Shown here: in pieces, positions 39,638 to 48,427 of the stretch | Layout of the letters: each line of letters begins with the position of its first letter | Numbering within the stretch: position 1 is the stretch's first letter | Assembly: GCF_008704935.1 (NCBI RefSeq) | Contig: NZ_CP023692.1 | Coordinates: 2,303,001-2,367,000 of the forward strand | DNA: 64,000 nt | DNA from: Streptomyces vinaceus | Lineage (GTDB): Bacteria > Actinomycetota > Actinomycetes > Streptomycetales > Streptomycetaceae | Direction: 5' to 3' | Notes under the pieces: model-generated | The model's input: only the letters and a program-made list of their open reading frames with translations | What the model was told of the DNA's origin: nothing | The model's database searches: none | Made by a program: the position numbers and the translations under genes

Positions 39638-41845
39638 TCAGCCGCGGCCGCCGCCCTTGCCGCCGCCCCTGCCCTTGCCCCCGTCGTCCTTGCCCTTGCC
39701 GTGGTCGTCACGCCGGTTGTCGACCGTGACCACCAGCTTGTGGCCCGGGGTCTGCCCGTCGAGGCGCAGCGGCCCGGTCACCCGGTCCTCGGGCAGCACG
39801 TACCCCTCGGGCACGTCCGTCTCCCGCAGGTAGTACGAGCCCTGCTCCAGGTACGCGAAGGTGCAGACGCCCGCGCCGTCGGTGGCGCAGCCCGCCTTGA
39901 CCAGGACGTCGGAGTTGATGCCGGTGGTCTGCAGGCCCGCGGTCCCGTTGACCTCCTTCCAGACCTCGAACACCGCTCCGCGCAGCGGCCGCTTGGTCTT
40001 GGCGTCCTTCTTCAGGACCTCCAGCACCCCGCGGTACTCCTCCTTGGTGTTGACGACCGTGGCCGTGATCCCGGTGGTCACGTCCGCCTCGGTGAGGACC
40101 ACCGTGGTCACCGGCTGCGCGGGCAGCTCGTAGCCGGCGGGGGCGACGGTCTCGCGCCAGTGGTACGTGCCGGGCTCCACCACCCGCTCGCACCGGCCGT
40201 CGGCCCCGGTGACGCACGCGTTCTCCACGAGCGTGTCCGGGGAGCCGCCGGCGCCGTCCGTCTGGAGGCCGGCCCGGCCGTTGGTCTCGCGCCACAGCTG
40301 GAAGGTGGCGCGGGCGAGCGGGGTGCTGCCGTCGGCGTCGACCTTGCGGACGGCGACCCGGCCGGTGGGCGCCGGAGGCAGCTTCACGTTGTTCACCTGG
40401 AACTGCACGCCCGCCGTGGCGTTGTCGGCGGTCAGCGTCAGCGGGAAGACGTTCGGCTCCGGCAGCGAGTACCCGTCGGGGGCGGCCGTCTCGCGCCAGT
40501 AGTAGGTGCCGAGCTCCGACTCCCGGGCGCAGACGCCGGTGGCCGGGGTGACGCAGTCGGCGACCTTGGTGTCGGGGTCCGCCCCGGTGAACTGGGCGCC
40601 GCTCACCCCGTTGGTCTCGTGCCACAGCTCGAAGTGCGCGCCGGCCAGCGGATTGCCCGTCTCGTCCCGCTTGAGGACGGAGACCGATCCGGTCACGGGT
40701 ACGGGCGGGGTCACGGCGCAGTCGGGCAGGTCGCCGTCGAAGGGGTACGCGTGGAACTCCTGGCCGCCGCCGAGACCGTCCACGCTGGTGTGGGTGAGGG
40801 TGCCGGTGGTGAAGAAGCGGCCGTTCATGCCGGGCAGGGTGACCGTGGTCTGCGAGGCCTGCTCGCCGACGAGCACGGCGCCCTGGAACTGTCCGCTGCC
40901 CTGGAGGCGGACGGTCGTGGCGTCCGGGAAGTTCCACAGCAGCCGGGTCCGCAGCGCGTTCCAGGGGCTGTGGGCGTCGTCGATGGCGCCGCTGTAGGTG
41001 CTGATGGTGCGGTCGGTGCCCAGGACGTTGACGAGGACGGTGGCGTCCGCCGGGATCCGGTCGAAGCGGATGCCGATGGCCCCGCCCGCGCCGCCGCCCC
41101 CGCCGCCGGAGACCATGTTGAAGTCGACGTTGAAGATCTGGAGCCTGGAGACGTTGTCCCCGGTGAAGACCGTGGTCCCGGAGGCGTTGACGGCCGTGCC
41201 GGTGGGGGTGCGCGGCTGCCCGTCGACCCGCGCGTAGCACCTGCTGGCGGCGGTGAGCCGGTCGCGCAGGCCGGCGTACTTGGCCACGGCGTCCGTGTCG
41301 TGGACCAGCGGGCCGGTGACCCGGCCGGGTCCGGGCGCGGTGCCGGCGTACCGGACCACGCCGCCGTCGGAGATCAGCCGCTCACCGGTGGCGATGTGGA
41401 CGTCGTGGCCGGTGGCGAGGAAGTCCGAGCCGGGCGGGGGCTGCACGAGGGAGCCCGCGCCGACGACGCCGATGTTGTAGGCCTGGCCGGCCTGGGCGTC
41501 CTTGTCCTGGTCGAAGCTGCCGAGGACGACGACCTTGCCCTCGGCCTCGGCGGCGCGTTCGCGGACCCGGAAGTCCCCGCCGACGAAGATGTTGACGCCG
41601 TCGTCGTAACCCTTGGCCGTGGTGCCGGTGTCGACCGGCGGGAACGGGTCGGGGCACCGGCCCGGGACGCAGGGGCCGAGGCCGTCCGGCAGCGGGGCGC
41701 GCAGGGCGGCCCGTACCGATGCCTTGGGGTGGGCGGCCCGGTCCGCGCCGGGGGCCGCACCGGGACCCGCCGCGAGGGCCGTGGAGACCCCGGCGGCCAG
41801 TACGGCCCCGACCGCGAGCCCGAGGGTCCAGTTCCTTGCTGACAT
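39638..41845 (-). CDS. Secreted choice-of-anchor A protein with three SpaA/Cna-B repeats
   Basis: A 735-residue exported protein. Residues 1-26 are a signal peptide, about 70-370 a choice-of-anchor A domain (GVNIFVGGDF, VVVLGSF). Three prealbumin-like repeats follow at about 385-488, 494-600 and 605-710. Each has an apparent isopeptide triad Lys/Glu/Asn: K392/E452/N485 or N486, K501/E565/N599 and K612/E675/N710, plus a C-x6 or C-x7-C pair. There is no LPXTG motif or C-terminal helix; it ends in a Lys/Gly/Asp tail (711-735). The ATG at 41845 follows GGAG. It sits among L,D-transpeptidases. Confidence 0.88.
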   Translation of the reverse strand: MSARNWTLGLAVGAVLAAGVSTALAAGPGAAPGADRAAHPKASVRAALRAPLPDGLGPCVPGRCPDPFPPVDTGTTAKGYDDGVNIFVGGDFRVRERAAEAEGKVVVLGSFDQDKDAQAGQAYNIGVVGAGSLVQPPPGSDFLATGHDVHIATGERLISDGGVVRYAGTAPGPGRVTGPLVHDTDAVAKYAGLRDRLTAASRCYARVDGQPRTPTGTAVNASGTTVFTGDNVSRLQIFNVDFNMVSGGGGGGAGGAIGIRFDRIPADATVLVNVLGTDRTISTYSGAIDDAHSPWNALRTRLLWNFPDATTVRLQGSGQFQGAVLVGEQASQTTVTLPGMNGRFFTTGTLTHTSVDGLGGGQEFHAYPFDGDLPDCAVTPPVPVTGSVSVLKRDETGNPLAGAHFELWHETNGVSGAQFTGADPDTKVADCVTPATGVCARESELGTYYWRETAAPDGYSLPEPNVFPLTLTADNATAGVQFQVNNVKLPPAPTGRVAVRKVDADGSTPLARATFQLWRETNGRAGLQTDGAGGSPDTLVENACVTGADGRCERVVEPGTYHWRETVAPAGYELPAQPVTTVVLTEADVTTGITATVVNTKEEYRGVLEVLKKDAKTKRPLRGAVFEVWKEVNGTAGLQTTGINSDVLVKAGCATDGAGVCTFAYLEQGSYYLRETDVPEGYVLPEDRVTGPLRLDGQTPGHKLVVTVDNRRDDHGKGKDDGGKGRGGGKGGGRG

Positions 41846-41981
41846 GACGCTCCGTCCGTCTCCCGGCGCTGCCGCGCCGCTCGGCTGGAGCCAGCTCAGC
41901 GCAGGATCAGGCGTGCCGGGCGCAGGACACACTCCGGCTACGGCATTCCGGTGTGACGATCACTCGACTGGTGTGGGTGCG

Positions 41982-43211
41982 TCAGGTGATGGCCGAGCCC
42001 GCGACCCAGTCCGCCCAGGACATGTTCCAGCCGCCGAGCCCGTTGTTCGGGGCCACCGTCTTGTCCTGCGAGTTCACGACCTCGACCACGTCCCCGACCA
42101 GGGTCCGGTCGAAGAACCAGCCGGCAGGGGTGTCCGAGCCGCCCCCCTTGTCGTCGCGCAGTCCCACGCAGCCGTGGCTCGTGTTGCTGGAGCCGAAGGT
42201 GTCGGGGCTGGCCCAGTAGTTCCCGTGCAGGAAGGTCCCGGAGGTGGTGAGCCGCATGGCGTGCGGGACGTCGGGGATGTCGTACTCGCCGCCGAACCCG
42301 ACGGTCTGGCCGTTCATCCGGGTCACGTCGAACATCTCCAGCACCACCATCTTCCCGTTGTAGGTGGTGTTCTTGGGGGCTCCGGCGCTGATCGGGAGGG
42401 TCTGGACCAGTTTCCCGTCGCGGCGGACCTCCATCGTGTGGGCCTCCGCGTCCACGAGGGAGACCTGGGAGCGGCCGACCGTGAAGGTGACGGTCTTGTC
42501 CTGGATGCCGTACGAGCCGGGCGCGCCCTGCACGTCCCGCAGGTTCATGGTGACGGTGACCTCGGTGCCCGGCTTCCAGTACGTCCTGGGCCGGAAGTCG
42601 AGGCGCTCCTTGCCGAACCAGTGGCCGACGACCTGCACCGGGGGTTTGGAGGTGACGGTGATGGCCCGCTCCACGTCGGCGCGGTTGGCGATCGACCGGT
42701 TGAAGTTGAAGGAGACGATCATGCCGGTGCCGACGGTGGAGCGGTTCTCGGGCTTGAAGTAGCCGATGAACCGCTCCTCGGGGACGTAGGTGGTGAAGGT
42801 GGTGTGCCGGGCCTGGCGGCGGTTGTGGCCGTCGAGGGCGACCGCGTCCACGGTGTACTTGGCGGCGAGCGCGAGCCGTCCGCCCTCGGTGTCGGGGCTC
42901 CAGCTGAGCCCGTCGGGGGCGATGGAGCCGGGCACGCGCTCCTCCTGGGCGTCCTCGACCTTGGTGACCACCACCCGTTCGAGCCGGCCCTCGGGCACTC
43001 TGACGGTCAGCGGGCCCTCGGCCGGAACCCCCTTGGCGTTGTCCTCGGGGGTGATGCGGATGGCCTCCTCGGGCGACCGGGGCTTGCCGGGGAGCTGGAT
43101 CTCGACGGGGGAACCGCCGCTCGCGGTGCATCCGGCCAGGCCGCCCAGCAGGCCCGCCATCGCCGCTGCGGCGGCCAAGCCGGCCGCCGCCCGCCTCGTC
43201 AGAAGTGTCAC
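41982..43211 (-). CDS. L,D-transpeptidase lipoprotein, Ig-like plus YkuD (paralogue B)
   Basis: A 409-residue paralogue of the protein at 37413-38642, collinear throughout. Lipobox cysteine C28 (LAGC), Ig-like domains (TGMIVSFNFNRSI and GHWFGKERLDFRP match the other copy) and a YkuD domain with catalytic C348 in SHGC and the HGNYW histidine. The GTG at 43211 follows TTGGAGGGAAC. First gene of the minus-strand envelope block and divergent from glgX, with 171 bp between them for both promoters. Confidence 0.93.
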   Translation of the reverse strand: MTLLTRRAAAGLAAAAAMAGLLGGLAGCTASGGSPVEIQLPGKPRSPEEAIRITPEDNAKGVPAEGPLTVRVPEGRLERVVVTKVEDAQEERVPGSIAPDGLSWSPDTEGGRLALAAKYTVDAVALDGHNRRQARHTTFTTYVPEERFIGYFKPENRSTVGTGMIVSFNFNRSIANRADVERAITVTSKPPVQVVGHWFGKERLDFRPRTYWKPGTEVTVTMNLRDVQGAPGSYGIQDKTVTFTVGRSQVSLVDAEAHTMEVRRDGKLVQTLPISAGAPKNTTYNGKMVVLEMFDVTRMNGQTVGFGGEYDIPDVPHAMRLTTSGTFLHGNYWASPDTFGSSNTSHGCVGLRDDKGGGSDTPAGWFFDRTLVGDVVEVVNSQDKTVAPNNGLGGWNMSWADWVAGSAIT

Positions 43212-43382
43212 GTTCCCTCCAACGACCGGCCCCCTCCGGGGGAAACGTGAGCGCGGGCCACGTTCCGGGCAGATCTCTCCGGGCAGAACAGTGGGAAGGA
43301 CCAGACGGGGGCGGGCCCCAGCCGGGACGCCGGGGCCGCACTGCCTTCCCCCGACGGTACCCAGGAGCCGTGGAGGCGGGCA

Positions 43383-45689
43383 GTGTCGAGCGCAGCCGAG
43401 CAAGAGGCGGTGGATACCGCCGCCATGGAGTCAGTGACCTCAGTGGAGTCGCCCGCCCCGCACGTCAACGGGCAGTGGAGCGGGCCGGTGATCCTGGGCC
43501 GGGAGTCGGCCTTACGGACCGTCACGCGGCTCGGGCCGCCGGTGTGGCCGGGGTCCTCGCACCCGCTGGGGGCGCGGTTTCGCACCGGCCCGGACGGGAG
43601 CGCGGGAACCAACTTCGCGCTGTGGGCGCAGGGCGCGGAGGCGGTGGAGGTCTGCCTCTTCGACGCGGAGGGCGCGGAGACCCGGTGTGCGCTGACCGAG
43701 CTGACGCACGAGATCTGGCACGGGTTCCTGCCCGGGGTGCGCCCCGGGCAGCGCTACGGGTTCCGGGTGCACGGCCGCTGGGACCCGTGGACGGGCGCCC
43801 GGTTCAATCCGGCCAAGCTGCTGCTGGACCCGTACGCGCGGGCCGTGGACGGGGACTTCCGGCTGCCGCCGGAGGTGTACGGGCACGTCCGCGACTGGCC
43901 GCAGCAGTACATCGCGGACACCGTGCGCGACGACCGCGATTCGGCGCCGCACGTCCCGAAGGGGGTCGTCGTCCACGATGACGACGACTGGGCGGACGAC
44001 GTCCGGCCGAAGACCCCCTGGGCCGATTCGGTGATCTACGAGCTGCACGTGCGCGGGTTCACGATGCGCCATCCGGGTGTTCCCGAGGAGCTGCGCGGCA
44101 CGTACGCGGGCCTGGCCCATCCGGCCGCGGTGGACCACCTGGTGAAGCTGGGCGTGACGGCGGTCGAGCTGCTGCCGGTGCACCAGTTCGCGCACGAGGA
44201 CCACCTGCTGCGCCGGGGCCTGCGCAACTACTGGGGCTACAACTCGATCGGCTACTTCGCCCCGCACGCCGGGTACTCCTCCAGCGGGACGGCCGGGCAG
44301 CAGGTGGGCGAGTTCAAGCGGATGGTGAGGGCCCTGCACGCGGCCGGGATCGAGGTCATCCTCGACGTGGTCTACAACCACACGGCGGAGGCGGGCGAAC
44401 TGGGCCCGACCCTGTCGCTGCGCGGGACCGACAACCGGGGCTACTACCGGCTCCAGTCCGACCAGCGCCGGTACGCCGACTACACGGGCTGCGGGAACAC
44501 CCTGCACGCGGGGCGCCCGCACGTGCTGCGGCTGATCACGGACTCGCTGCGCTACTGGGTGACCGAGATGGGGGTGGACGGCTTCCGCTTCGACCTGGCG
44601 GCGGCGCTGGCCCGCTCGATGCACGACGTGGACATGCTGTCGCCGTTCCTCGCGGTGATCGCCCAGGACCCGGTGCTGCGGCGGGTCAAGCTGATCGCCG
44701 AGCCCTGGGACGTGGGCTCGGGCGGCTACCAGGTGGGGGCGTTCCCGCCGCTGTGGACCGAGTGGAACGACCGCTACCGGGACGCCGTACGGGATTTCTG
44801 GCGGGGCGCGCTGCCGGACGTACGGGATCTCGGGTACCGGCTGTCGGGCTCCAGCGACCTGTACGCGTGGGGCGGGCGGCGGCCGTACGCCTCGGTGAAC
44901 TTCGTGACGGCGCACGACGGGTTCACGCTGCGCGACCTGGTGTCCTACGAGCGCAAGCACAACGAGGCCAACGGGGAGGCGGGCCGCGACGGGACGAACG
45001 ACAACCGCTCGTGGAACTGCGGGGTGGAGGGAGATCCGCCGGAGGGCACGGAACCCCGGATCGGGGCGCTGCGGCGGCGGCAGCTGCGCAACCTGCTGAC
45101 CACGCTGCTGCTGTCGACCGGGGTGCCGATGCTGGTGGCGGGGGACGAGTTCGGGCGGACGCAGGGCGGGAACAACAACGCGTACTGCCAGGACAACGAG
45201 ACGGGCTGGGTGGACTGGTCGCTGCTGGAGGACCCGGCCTGGCGCGAGCTGTTCGCGCTGACCTCGCGCCTGGTGGCCCTGCGCCAGGAGCATCCGGTGC
45301 TGCGCCGGCGGGCCTTCTTCTCCGGGCGGCCGCGGGGCGCGGACGGGCTGCGGGACCTGGCCTGGTTCACCCCGGCGGGCACGGAGATGACCGAACGGGA
45401 CTGGTACGCCCCGGCCGCCGCGCTGGGCATGTACCTGTCGGGGCGGGACATCCCGGGGCGCGACGATCGGGGGCGGCAGATCGACGACGACAGTTTCCTC
45501 GCGCTGCTGCACGCCGGGGACCGGCCGGTGTCCTGGGTGCTGCCGGGCGCTCCGTGGGCGGCGGGGTACGAGCTGGTGCTGGACACCGCGCGGGAGGACC
45601 AGGCCGCGCCGCCCGGCACCCGGCACCGGGGCGGGGAGACGCTGACGGTACCGGCCCGGTCGGTGCTGCTGCTGCGGGTGGCCGACTGA
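43383..45689 (+). CDS. glgX: Glycogen debranching enzyme GlgX
   Basis: A 768-residue GH13 isoamylase-type enzyme that hydrolyses alpha-1,6 branches in glycogen. It has an N-terminal CBM48 (FALWAQGAEAVEVCLF core) and a GH13 barrel with ILDVVYNHTAE, the nucleophile in GFRFDLA, acid in LIAEPWD and VTAHDGFT. The GTG at 43383 follows GTGGAGGCGGGCA. Codon 44 (43512-43514) is TTA, a bldA-type codon, so debranching may be restricted to later growth. The first 50 residues are poorly conserved-looking, so a downstream start would remove the TTA; the ribosome site argues against that. Confidence 0.94.
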   Translation: MSSAAEQEAVDTAAMESVTSVESPAPHVNGQWSGPVILGRESALRTVTRLGPPVWPGSSHPLGARFRTGPDGSAGTNFALWAQGAEAVEVCLFDAEGAETRCALTELTHEIWHGFLPGVRPGQRYGFRVHGRWDPWTGARFNPAKLLLDPYARAVDGDFRLPPEVYGHVRDWPQQYIADTVRDDRDSAPHVPKGVVVHDDDDWADDVRPKTPWADSVIYELHVRGFTMRHPGVPEELRGTYAGLAHPAAVDHLVKLGVTAVELLPVHQFAHEDHLLRRGLRNYWGYNSIGYFAPHAGYSSSGTAGQQVGEFKRMVRALHAAGIEVILDVVYNHTAEAGELGPTLSLRGTDNRGYYRLQSDQRRYADYTGCGNTLHAGRPHVLRLITDSLRYWVTEMGVDGFRFDLAAALARSMHDVDMLSPFLAVIAQDPVLRRVKLIAEPWDVGSGGYQVGAFPPLWTEWNDRYRDAVRDFWRGALPDVRDLGYRLSGSSDLYAWGGRRPYASVNFVTAHDGFTLRDLVSYERKHNEANGEAGRDGTNDNRSWNCGVEGDPPEGTEPRIGALRRRQLRNLLTTLLLSTGVPMLVAGDEFGRTQGGNNNAYCQDNETGWVDWSLLEDPAWRELFALTSRLVALRQEHPVLRRRAFFSGRPRGADGLRDLAWFTPAGTEMTERDWYAPAAALGMYLSGRDIPGRDDRGRQIDDDSFLALLHAGDRPVSWVLPGAPWAAGYELVLDTAREDQAAPPGTRHRGGETLTVPARSVLLLRVAD

Positions 45690-45789
45690 GGCGGGCGGGC
45701 GGGGGCGCGGGCCGGAACGGACGGCCGGCCAGCCGGCCGGGGCGGGTGGTCGGCCGATCCGGAGCGGGAGACCGCGTCCGCCCTGCGAT

Positions 45790-45834
45790 GATGTGGCCTC
45801 GTACACACGTGCACCCGTACGCGTGTGCCACATC
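45790..45834 (+). promoter_or_regulatory. Long imperfect inverted repeat upstream of the CDP-alcohol phosphotransferase gene
   Basis: GATGTGGC (45790-45797) pairs with GCCACATC (45827-45834), with further pairing of ACACACG and CGCGTGT inside. It ends 20 bases before the start codon at 45855, so it could be an operator or a leader hairpin. Confidence 0.45.
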
Positions 45835-45854
45835 GGCAGGGATCAGGGGTACGC

Positions 45855-46577
45855 ATGGCGAAGGTGGGGACCGCGCTGCGGGAGCTGCGCGGGGCGCAGA
45901 AGTCGGCGAAGGGGGTGTCGCTCTATTCGCGGTTCGTCAACCGGCCGGCGGGGCGGTACCTGGCCGCCGTGTCGTATGCGCTCGGGCTGACCCCGAACCA
46001 GGTGACCCTGGTCAGCGCCGCCTTCAGCTTCGCCGCGGTGGCCGCCGTCGCGCTCGCCGCGCCCTCCTGGGGGCTGGGGATCGCGGTGTGGGCCGCGCTC
46101 GCCGTCGGCTTCGCCTTCGACTCGGCCGACGGGCAGCTGGCCCGGCTGCGCGGGGGCGGCAGTGCGGCGGGCGAGTGGCTGGACCACGTGGTGGACTGCG
46201 CCAAGCTGACCGCCCTGCACACCTGTGTGCTGATCGCCTTCTACCGCTTCCCCGAGGCGTACGGGACGGGCGGGGACGGCTGGCTGCTGGTGCCGCTGGG
46301 CTTCCAGTTCGCCTCGGTGGTGACCTTCTTCGGCGGGCTGCTGACCGAGAAGCTCAAGCCGAAGCCGGCGCCCGGGAGCCCCGCCGACGCGCCGTCGACC
46401 GTCCGTGCGGTCGCGCTGCTGCCGGTCGACTACGGCGTGTTCTGCCTGGTGTTCCTCGTACTCGGCGGCGGAGGGCTGTTCCGCTGGGCGTACGCGGGAC
46501 TCGGCGCGGTCGCGGCCCTGTTCCTGGCCGCGTTCCTCGTGAAGTGGTTCCGGGAGCTCAGCGCCGTTCGGCGCTGA
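45855..46577 (+). CDS. CDP-alcohol phosphatidyltransferase family membrane protein
   Basis: A 240-residue membrane enzyme with about six helices that moves a phosphoalcohol group from a CDP-alcohol to an acceptor alcohol. The complete motif is present: D89, D92, G93, A96, R97, G106, D110, D114 (DG-x2-AR-x8-G-x3-D-x3-D). The ATG at 45855 follows CAGGGGT. The TagD-like cytidylyltransferase gene converges on it and overlaps by 20 bp. That enzyme could supply a CDP-alcohol, so a teichoic-acid-like or phospholipid product is plausible, but the acceptor is unknown. Confidence 0.88.
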   Translation: MAKVGTALRELRGAQKSAKGVSLYSRFVNRPAGRYLAAVSYALGLTPNQVTLVSAAFSFAAVAAVALAAPSWGLGIAVWAALAVGFAFDSADGQLARLRGGGSAAGEWLDHVVDCAKLTALHTCVLIAFYRFPEAYGTGGDGWLLVPLGFQFASVVTFFGGLLTEKLKPKPAPGSPADAPSTVRAVALLPVDYGVFCLVFLVLGGGGLFRWAYAGLGAVAALFLAAFLVKWFRELSAVRR

Positions 46578-47064
46578 GCGGCTCGGTCCGCGCGTCCAGC
46601 GGCTCGGACAGGGCGTCCAGGGCACGGCGCAGCTGGGTGCTGGAGGTGTGCACCGTGTAGGGGAAGTAGACGACGTCGACGCCGACGGCGGCGAAGTCCT
46701 TCTCCAGTCGGTCGCCCTTGGGGGTGCCCCTCCAGTCGTCGCCCTTGAAGATCACGTCGAAGCGGACCTGCTTCCAGGTCTCCACCTTGTCCGGGACCGT
46801 CTCGACGAACGCTGCATCCACATAGCGGACGCTACGGACGATTTCCAGCCGCTCGACGAGCGGGATCATCGGACGCCGCCCCTTGGCCAGTTCCGCCATC
46901 TCGTCGGAGACCACTCCGGCGACCAGGTAGTCGCACTGACTCCGGGCGTGCCGAAGGATATTGAGATGTCCGATATGGAACAGATCGTATGCACCTGGGG
47001 CGTACCCGACTCGGTACGGTCTGTGCGCAGGTGCGCCAAGGTCGGACATGTCGCGCTCCGTCAT
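46558..47064 (-). CDS. TagD-like cytidylyltransferase
   Basis: A 168-residue nucleotidyltransferase with the HIGH motif (30-33 in AYDLFHIGHLN), KGDDW and the TSSTQLRR end motif. The family makes CDP-glycerol, CDP-ethanolamine or related donors. The ATG at 47064 has GGGGGG upstream; an ATG at 47049 is a second option with GGAG before it. The 3' end overlaps the convergent CDP-alcohol phosphotransferase gene by 20 bases. The pair suggests making and using one CDP-activated alcohol in envelope polymer synthesis. Confidence 0.88.
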   Translation of the reverse strand: MTERDMSDLGAPAHRPYRVGYAPGAYDLFHIGHLNILRHARSQCDYLVAGVVSDEMAELAKGRRPMIPLVERLEIVRSVRYVDAAFVETVPDKVETWKQVRFDVIFKGDDWRGTPKGDRLEKDFAAVGVDVVYFPYTVHTSSTQLRRALDALSEPLDARTEPLSAERR

Positions 47065-47191
47065 GAGTTACCCCCCAGCGACCACACCCCCCGGTGTGGC
47101 GGATTAGCAGACAATAGCGTGCACGTTCCCCGTGCTGTCGGTGAACGAATAGGGTGACGTGCGCATCATCCTGGGGAGAAGGGGACGTTCA

Positions 47192-48427
47192 GTGTCGAGA
47201 TCCGGTCACCGGCGCCTACTGCTGGTTTCCACCAACTACGCTCCCGAGCACGCGGGGATTGGGCCGTACGCCACCCAGATCGCGGAGCACTGGGCGGATC
47301 TCGGCCATGACACGCACGTGCTCGCCGGCATGCCGCACTACCCGTCGTGGTCGTTGGAGCCGGAGTACAAGGGGGCGCTCCGGCGCACGGAACGGCGCGC
47401 GGGGGTCACCGTGCACCGGCGTGCGCACACCGTGCCGCCGCGCCAGACCGCCGTCAAGCGGGCCCTCTTTGAAGGATCGATTCTTCTGCACGGCGCCGTG
47501 GCCCCGCCCCGGATGCCGCGCCCGGACGCGGTCATGGCCCAGATGCCCAGCCTCGCCGGCGGGGTCCTCGCGGCCCGGCTCGCCGCCCGCTGGAAGGTCC
47601 CGTTCATCCCGGTCGTCCAGGACCTGATGGGCGCCGCCGCGGCGCAGAGCGGCATCAGCGGGGGCGACAAGGCGGCCGCGATCGCGGGGCGCGCGGAGGC
47701 ATACGCCCTGAAGCGGGCCACGCTGGTCGGCGTCATCCACGAGACCTTCGTGGACCGGGTCGTGGGCATGGGCGTGGACCCGGAGAAGATCCGCCTCGTG
47801 CCCAACTGGTCCCACGTGCCCCAGCCCACCCGGCCGCGCGGCCAGACGCGGCGCCACCTGGGCTGGGCGCCGGGCGAGCCGGTCGTCCTGCACTCCGGGA
47901 ACATGGGCCTCAAGCAGGGCCTCGAAGTACTCGTAGGCGCGGCCCGCCTGGATCCGGGTGTCCGTTTCGTCCTGATGGGCGACGGCAGTCAGCGGGCGGC
48001 CCTCGCCGACCTCGCGGCGGACGTACCGAACCTGGACATCATCCCCCCTGCCGCCGACGGAGAGTTCCCGGATATCCTCGCGGCGGCGGACGTTCTCGCC
48101 GTGACGCAGCACGCGGCCGTGCTCGACATGAGCGTGCCGTCCAAACTGACCTCGTACTTCCAGGCCGGCCGGCCCGTCATCGCGTCCGTCGCGGCGGAGG
48201 GCGGAACGGCCCAGGAAGTGGAACGCTCGGGCGCGGGGGTACTCGTACCGCCGGAGGACCCGCACGCCCTGCTGAAGGCCGTACGGGCCCTCGCCGAGGA
48301 CCCCGAGGGCGCGGATGCGCTCGGGGCGGCCGGGCCCCGGCACGTGGCGGCCCACCTGAGCCGTGAAGCGGGCCTGGCCCGCATCGACGCACTGATAGAC
48401 GAAGCACTTGGGGGTCCGCAGCCGTGA
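47192..48427 (+). CDS. Glycosyltransferase family 4 protein (WcaI-like)
   Basis: A 411-residue GT-B glycosyltransferase. The N-terminal Rossmann domain has VSTNYAPEHAGIGPYATQIAEHW (core APEHAGIGPYA) and HVLAGMPHYP, typical of the WcaI group of exopolysaccharide genes. The C-terminal domain has LHSGNMGLKQGLEVLV and VLDMSVPSKLTSYFQAGRPVI (core PSKLTSYFQAGRP). The GTG at 47192 is chosen because GGGGAGAAGGGGAC lies upstream; GTG at 47159 would add 11 basic residues. Its stop overlaps the next gene's GTG. It begins a three-gene run: transferase, Wzz-like protein, flippase. Confidence 0.9.
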   Translation: MSRSGHRRLLLVSTNYAPEHAGIGPYATQIAEHWADLGHDTHVLAGMPHYPSWSLEPEYKGALRRTERRAGVTVHRRAHTVPPRQTAVKRALFEGSILLHGAVAPPRMPRPDAVMAQMPSLAGGVLAARLAARWKVPFIPVVQDLMGAAAAQSGISGGDKAAAIAGRAEAYALKRATLVGVIHETFVDRVVGMGVDPEKIRLVPNWSHVPQPTRPRGQTRRHLGWAPGEPVVLHSGNMGLKQGLEVLVGAARLDPGVRFVLMGDGSQRAALADLAADVPNLDIIPPAADGEFPDILAAADVLAVTQHAAVLDMSVPSKLTSYFQAGRPVIASVAAEGGTAQEVERSGAGVLVPPEDPHALLKAVRALAEDPEGADALGAAGPRHVAAHLSREAGLARIDALIDEALGGPQP

